DNA of 44,275 bases from D37C17 sp964551815. GTDB lineage: Bacteria; Fidelibacterota; Marinisomatia; SCGC-AAA003-L08; D37C17. Below, piece by piece: positions 41,408-44,275 of this stretch. Location of the stretch: positions 1 through 44,275 of the forward strand of contig CAZKEL010000016.1 of NCBI GenBank assembly GCA_964551815.1, written 5' to 3'. Numbering within the stretch: position 1 is the first letter of the stretch; every line of letters begins with the position of its first letter. Made by a program: the position numbers and the translations under genes. The notes under the pieces are model-generated. The model was not told the origin of the DNA. It was given only the letters and a program-made list of their open reading frames with translations, and searched no databases.

Positions 41408-44275
41408 CTACTTAACCAACAACACCTTCTGTTGGGTGGTGAATGTACCTGCGGTTAATTTCACAAAATACACCCCACTAGCTTCATCCTGAGCATCCCA
41501 GGTAACATGATGATACCCGGCTTTTGTCTGACTTTTCAGCAAGGTTTCAACAATCCTGCCTTGTAAGTCATATACTACTAAGCTCACATTTGATTCTTCC
41601 GGCAAGCCAAAACTGATGGTAGTCACCGGATTAAACGGATTGGGGTAGGCTGGCAGCAATGCATATTCATTAGGAATCACCTGCATTTCTGAGAGACTTT
41701 CAACCATAAACATCCCTAGGTCAGTCCAGGTATTTTCAGGGGATTCTAACTGCAATTCTTTACCGTTGGAGCGAACTACATAAAAGTCAATCACATCACC
41801 ATCTGCAGCATAATCTGGGTTTCTTTCATCCATGCCCATGACTGGTATATCTGTGAAGGCACCATTCCATTTTCTTGCTCCAAGAATAGTTTCACCCTTC
41901 TTGGCAACTACCCAGTCAGATGTAGTAATTGATGGCTTAATATCAATACGTTCAATAAAATAGAATGCCTGTCTGGTAGACTGCTTGTAGGGTAAATTGG
42001 CAAGTGACTTATCCATTTGAGGAGTTTTTCTAAATAAGATTGCGCATTCATAAGAATCACAGCCGTTAAATGTAAGCGATAAGTCACCTGTTGTTATAAA
42101 CCAGTAGCCTTTACTGCCCTCGATATTATTTAAACTACCCATCCATGTACCATCCATATTATTAGCGGCTACCCCTTCACCGATGATGCCAGTAATTAAA
42201 GCCTGGGCATCTTGTGGTATGGCTGCTTCCAAGTCAGTTTGATAGCGGAAGGGGTAAGAGATTAAGTTTGCTCCTTCATCTAAGGTATATGCTAAATCTC
42301 TGGAAGTAGGTACGCCGATTAATAATAATACATCCGCTTCAGACACAATGATCCAGTAGCCGGATTTAGGATGAATTGCAGATAAACTCCCCATCCAGCC
42401 AATACCATCCATATAATTAGCTGCTACACCCTGCCCTATTACTCCCGTTGCATTGCCCTCAATACTTGCCATTACATTTTCAATAGAATTGTCTTCTGGC
42501 AGTACATTAAAGCTTTTAAGGTTAGCTCCCTCATGTAAATCCATACTGAATATAGATTGTAAGCTTCCAGATAAATTGCCATGAATATCTTCTGATTGAA
42601 CATTATGTTCATCATGGTCATCCAGAGTGAATGTATGCTGATTATTGGTGGTAGAAGCATTGACATAAAGCCCACTTACTTCATGCTCTCGGTAATCTTC
42701 TTCCAGTTCATACTGCCAGTGGAAAGTGACATCCATATCCTCATGCTCACTTGATGTGAGTTCAGGGGGTGTGGGGTGGATGTTGTCAATTGAAAAACCA
42801 ATCCCATTTTCATCATCAAGACTTACAAAATTCCCCTCATCCATATTGGCAATTATTCTAAATTCCGTTGGCTCTTCATATGTATCACTTAAATCATATA
42901 AGGTAGATGCTTCTACGGTATATGTTGAGCTACCATAGGCGTTTTGGGTGGCAACCCCAACCCAACTTTCATCCAGACGTTCTATTTGGTAACTTTCAGT
43001 ATTTCTAAGTGTATCTGTATCATAGAATGAAGCAGAAAATGTAATATATACCCGTCCACCCTGGTCATTTGGCACATCTGTAATGGCTGTGATAATAGGT
43101 CGAACATTTGGAACAACCGTTGCTGATATTGGAATTTGGAAATTAGAAATTGGATTCTCGTTTGTGGTAATTAACAAGGTATCTGTAATACTCATTTCTT
43201 CTAAAGTTGAAGTTAGAGTAACACTCACATATCCTGTATCACTTGGAGATACGGTAAGTGTATCGGGTTGAATACCCAGTGCCAAGTTCCCAGCACCCAG
43301 AACCGAGTAAACCTCTAAATCATCATTCCCTACATTCGTAATTCCTAATTCGTAATTCTCAATTGAATTAAACCCTATTTCTCCAAACTCAATGTTTTCT
43401 CCAAGCACTTCTGCTATTGGGTATTGCACGCTCATTGTAATTGGCACTTCAACAACTGGATTATTAGGGTCGTTGCTGGTCAGTTGTATTGTGGCTTCAT
43501 AATCACCGTATTCTAAACCTGCACCGTTTGCGGTTACATCTACATTTGCAGACTCACCGGGTAAAATTGTGAGCGTGGTTTCGGATAGGGTGAGCCAATC
43601 TACGCTTTGTGAAAATGGACTTTCTACCCAAGTTGCACCGTAAATCGTGCCATCGTTACCATTACCCGATAAATCGTGCAATATGTTTCCTTCACCTTCG
43701 TTGAAGTTCCAATACCCAACAAGCCCTTCTTCATCGCCCGTGAGTTCAGCATACATATTAATTAGAATTTCTTCTTGAGTGAGGACTGCACTCCAAATTG
43801 AAACTATATTTAAAGTTCCCTCATACCAATTAGGATTTGAAGGATAATATTTTCCAAAATGGAAATTATTAGAATTTGTAATAGTACCAGGGGGTCCATT
43901 ATTGGTGTCAACTATGATTCCATCTACAAATAATTCCATATGTCCAGTTGTTCCATTTCGCGTGCCAACAACATAATGCCAAACACCATCATTTAATGAT
44001 GAACTATTCACATAACCTATCCCCTCGCCATTAAATGATATATCACCATTGTCTGTGAGGCCAATTATAAATGAAAAATCTTGTCCACAACCATTACAAT
44101 CCTTTGTTATTAAACCTTGATAATTACTACCAGGTCCGGGTGTTTGAGCTGCTGTTTTAAACCAACATGCTATACTAAAATCATTAAACATCCATCCCGA
44201 AGGATTACCAAAGTCAACATAATCATCCACACCATCAAACTCCAGTGCAAATCCAGTACCACCACCATTACCCAA
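41408..44275 (-). CDS. T9SS-exported LamG-domain repeat protein, 5'-truncated by window edge
   Basis: The frame is open to the right edge; 955 residues are visible and the true start lies outside. In order it has a LamG/concanavalin-like domain (about 8-205: ALEFDGVDDYVDFG, then DGVWHYVVGTRNG, then LVGYWNFNEGEG), ASPM/HYDIN-like beta-sandwiches (about 225-390), a Fn3-like part, two N-L-x-S-[FY]...W-x-GSL...GYW[FI]I modules and one QAFYFIE...GARKW...DIPVMG module. It ends in a T9SS sorting domain (YPNPFNPVTTISFGLP, YDLQGRIV, KVLLVK). LamG domains bind sugars or proteins; the rest has no catalytic motif. It shares its repeat modules and overall end with the gene at the left edge, so both belong to one family of surface proteins. 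Confidence 0.88.
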   Translation of the reverse strand: MGNGGGTGFALEFDGVDDYVDFGNPSGWMFNDFSIACWFKTAAQTPGPGSNYQGLITKDCNGCGQDFSFIIGLTDNGDISFNGEGIGYVNSSSLNDGVWHYVVGTRNGTTGHMELFVDGIIVDTNNGPPGTITNSNNFHFGKYYPSNPNWYEGTLNIVSIWSAVLTQEEILINMYAELTGDEEGLVGYWNFNEGEGNILHDLSGNGNDGTIYGATWVESPFSQSVDWLTLSETTLTILPGESANVDVTANGAGLEYGDYEATIQLTSNDPNNPVVEVPITMSVQYPIAEVLGENIEFGEIGFNSIENYELGITNVGNDDLEVYSVLGAGNLALGIQPDTLTVSPSDTGYVSVTLTSTLEEMSITDTLLITTNENPISNFQIPISATVVPNVRPIITAITDVPNDQGGRVYITFSASFYDTDTLRNTESYQIERLDESWVGVATQNAYGSSTYTVEASTLYDLSDTYEEPTEFRIIANMDEGNFVSLDDENGIGFSIDNIHPTPPELTSSEHEDMDVTFHWQYELEEDYREHEVSGLYVNASTTNNQHTFTLDDHDEHNVQSEDIHGNLSGSLQSIFSMDLHEGANLKSFNVLPEDNSIENVMASIEGNATGVIGQGVAANYMDGIGWMGSLSAIHPKSGYWIIVSEADVLLLIGVPTSRDLAYTLDEGANLISYPFRYQTDLEAAIPQDAQALITGIIGEGVAANNMDGTWMGSLNNIEGSKGYWFITTGDLSLTFNGCDSYECAILFRKTPQMDKSLANLPYKQSTRQAFYFIERIDIKPSITTSDWVVAKKGETILGARKWNGAFTDIPVMGMDERNPDYAADGDVIDFYVVRSNGKELQLESPENTWTDLGMFMVESLSEMQVIPNEYALLPAYPNPFNPVTTISFGLPEESNVSLVVYDLQGRIVETLLKSQTKAGYHHVTWDAQDEASGVYFVKLTAGTFTTQQKVLLVK

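Noticed and set aside
41264..41492. Short plus-strand frames of 64-73 residues
   Set aside because: They translate the GC-rich inverted-repeat element and run into the convergent gene; proline/glycine-rich noise.
1..44275. tRNA or rRNA genes
   Set aside because: I read the intergenic stretches and saw no cloverleaf with a conserved T-loop or rRNA-like sequence; a covariance-model scan could still find something I missed.

Overview
The window is about 44 kb of AT-leaning bacterial chromosome, apparently from a metagenome scaffold: one run of exactly 100 N is an assembly gap, and both ends cut through genes. Several proteins end in a type IX secretion (T9SS/Por) C-terminal sorting domain of the 'NPFNPxT ... 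YDxxGRxV ... KMVLMK' kind. Others carry duplicated dockerin-like 'GDxNxDGxxNILDVVxxVN' tails, and there is a gingipain-type peptidase, an extracellular beta-propeller lipoprotein and a TonB receptor. Together these point to the FCB group, most plausibly Candidatus Marinimicrobia/Neomarinimicrobiota or a close relative. This assignment is an inference from protein style; there is no rRNA in the window. A 2-oxoacid:ferredoxin oxidoreductase suggests ferredoxin-based, low-oxygen carbon metabolism.

Layout. (1) 1-5.7 kb, plus strand: the 3' part of a T9SS cargo gene, a terminator, a lipoprotein gene broken by the gap, then a beta-propeller lipoprotein followed by a TonB-dependent receptor with an N-terminal peptidoglycan-binding-like segment. 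(2) 5.8-12.1 kb: htpG and a 1401-residue gingipain-like C25 peptidase carrying two Notch/LNR-like repeats, a dockerin-like module and a T9SS tail, closed by a strong terminator. (3) 12.2-19.2 kb: korA-korB-CBS protein-fumC-penicillin-binding protein 1A, closely packed. (4) 28.3-19.4 kb, minus strand: a tightly packed run of a lamin-tail/T9SS protein, a lipoprotein, a secreted peptidylarginine-deiminase-like enzyme, an M14 carboxypeptidase and an ACT-domain protein. (5) 28.4-32.9 kb, minus strand: an unrecognised 144-residue protein, transketolase and asparagine synthetase B. (6) 32.9-35.1 kb: an accessory patch of small repeats, a GIY-YIG protein and two toxin-antitoxin pairs, each with a visible candidate operator; the dinJ/yafQ-like pair sits between two perfect 36-bp direct repeats. 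(7) 35.1-41.2 kb, plus strand: a secreted Cys-rich beta-helix/dockerin protein, a CstA-type transporter and hemW. (8) A 130-bp GC-rich inverted-repeat element and, on the minus strand, a LamG/T9SS cargo gene that runs off the right edge and shares its repeat modules with the gene at the left edge.

How it fits together. The clearest biological theme is extracellular protein processing. The deiminase-like enzyme keeps, at nearly the spacing of Porphyromonas gingivalis PPAD, both the catalytic set and the two arginines that bind the substrate C-terminus. It is encoded 1 nt upstream of a catalytically complete M14 carboxypeptidase and about 10 kb from a gingipain-like protease. This resembles the Rgp/PPAD pairing (cleave after Arg, then modify the new C-terminal Arg), here with dockerin-like tails instead of a sorting domain on two of the three enzymes. 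The housekeeping parts (TCA-type enzymes, pentose phosphate, asparagine synthesis, chaperone, cell wall) look ordinary.
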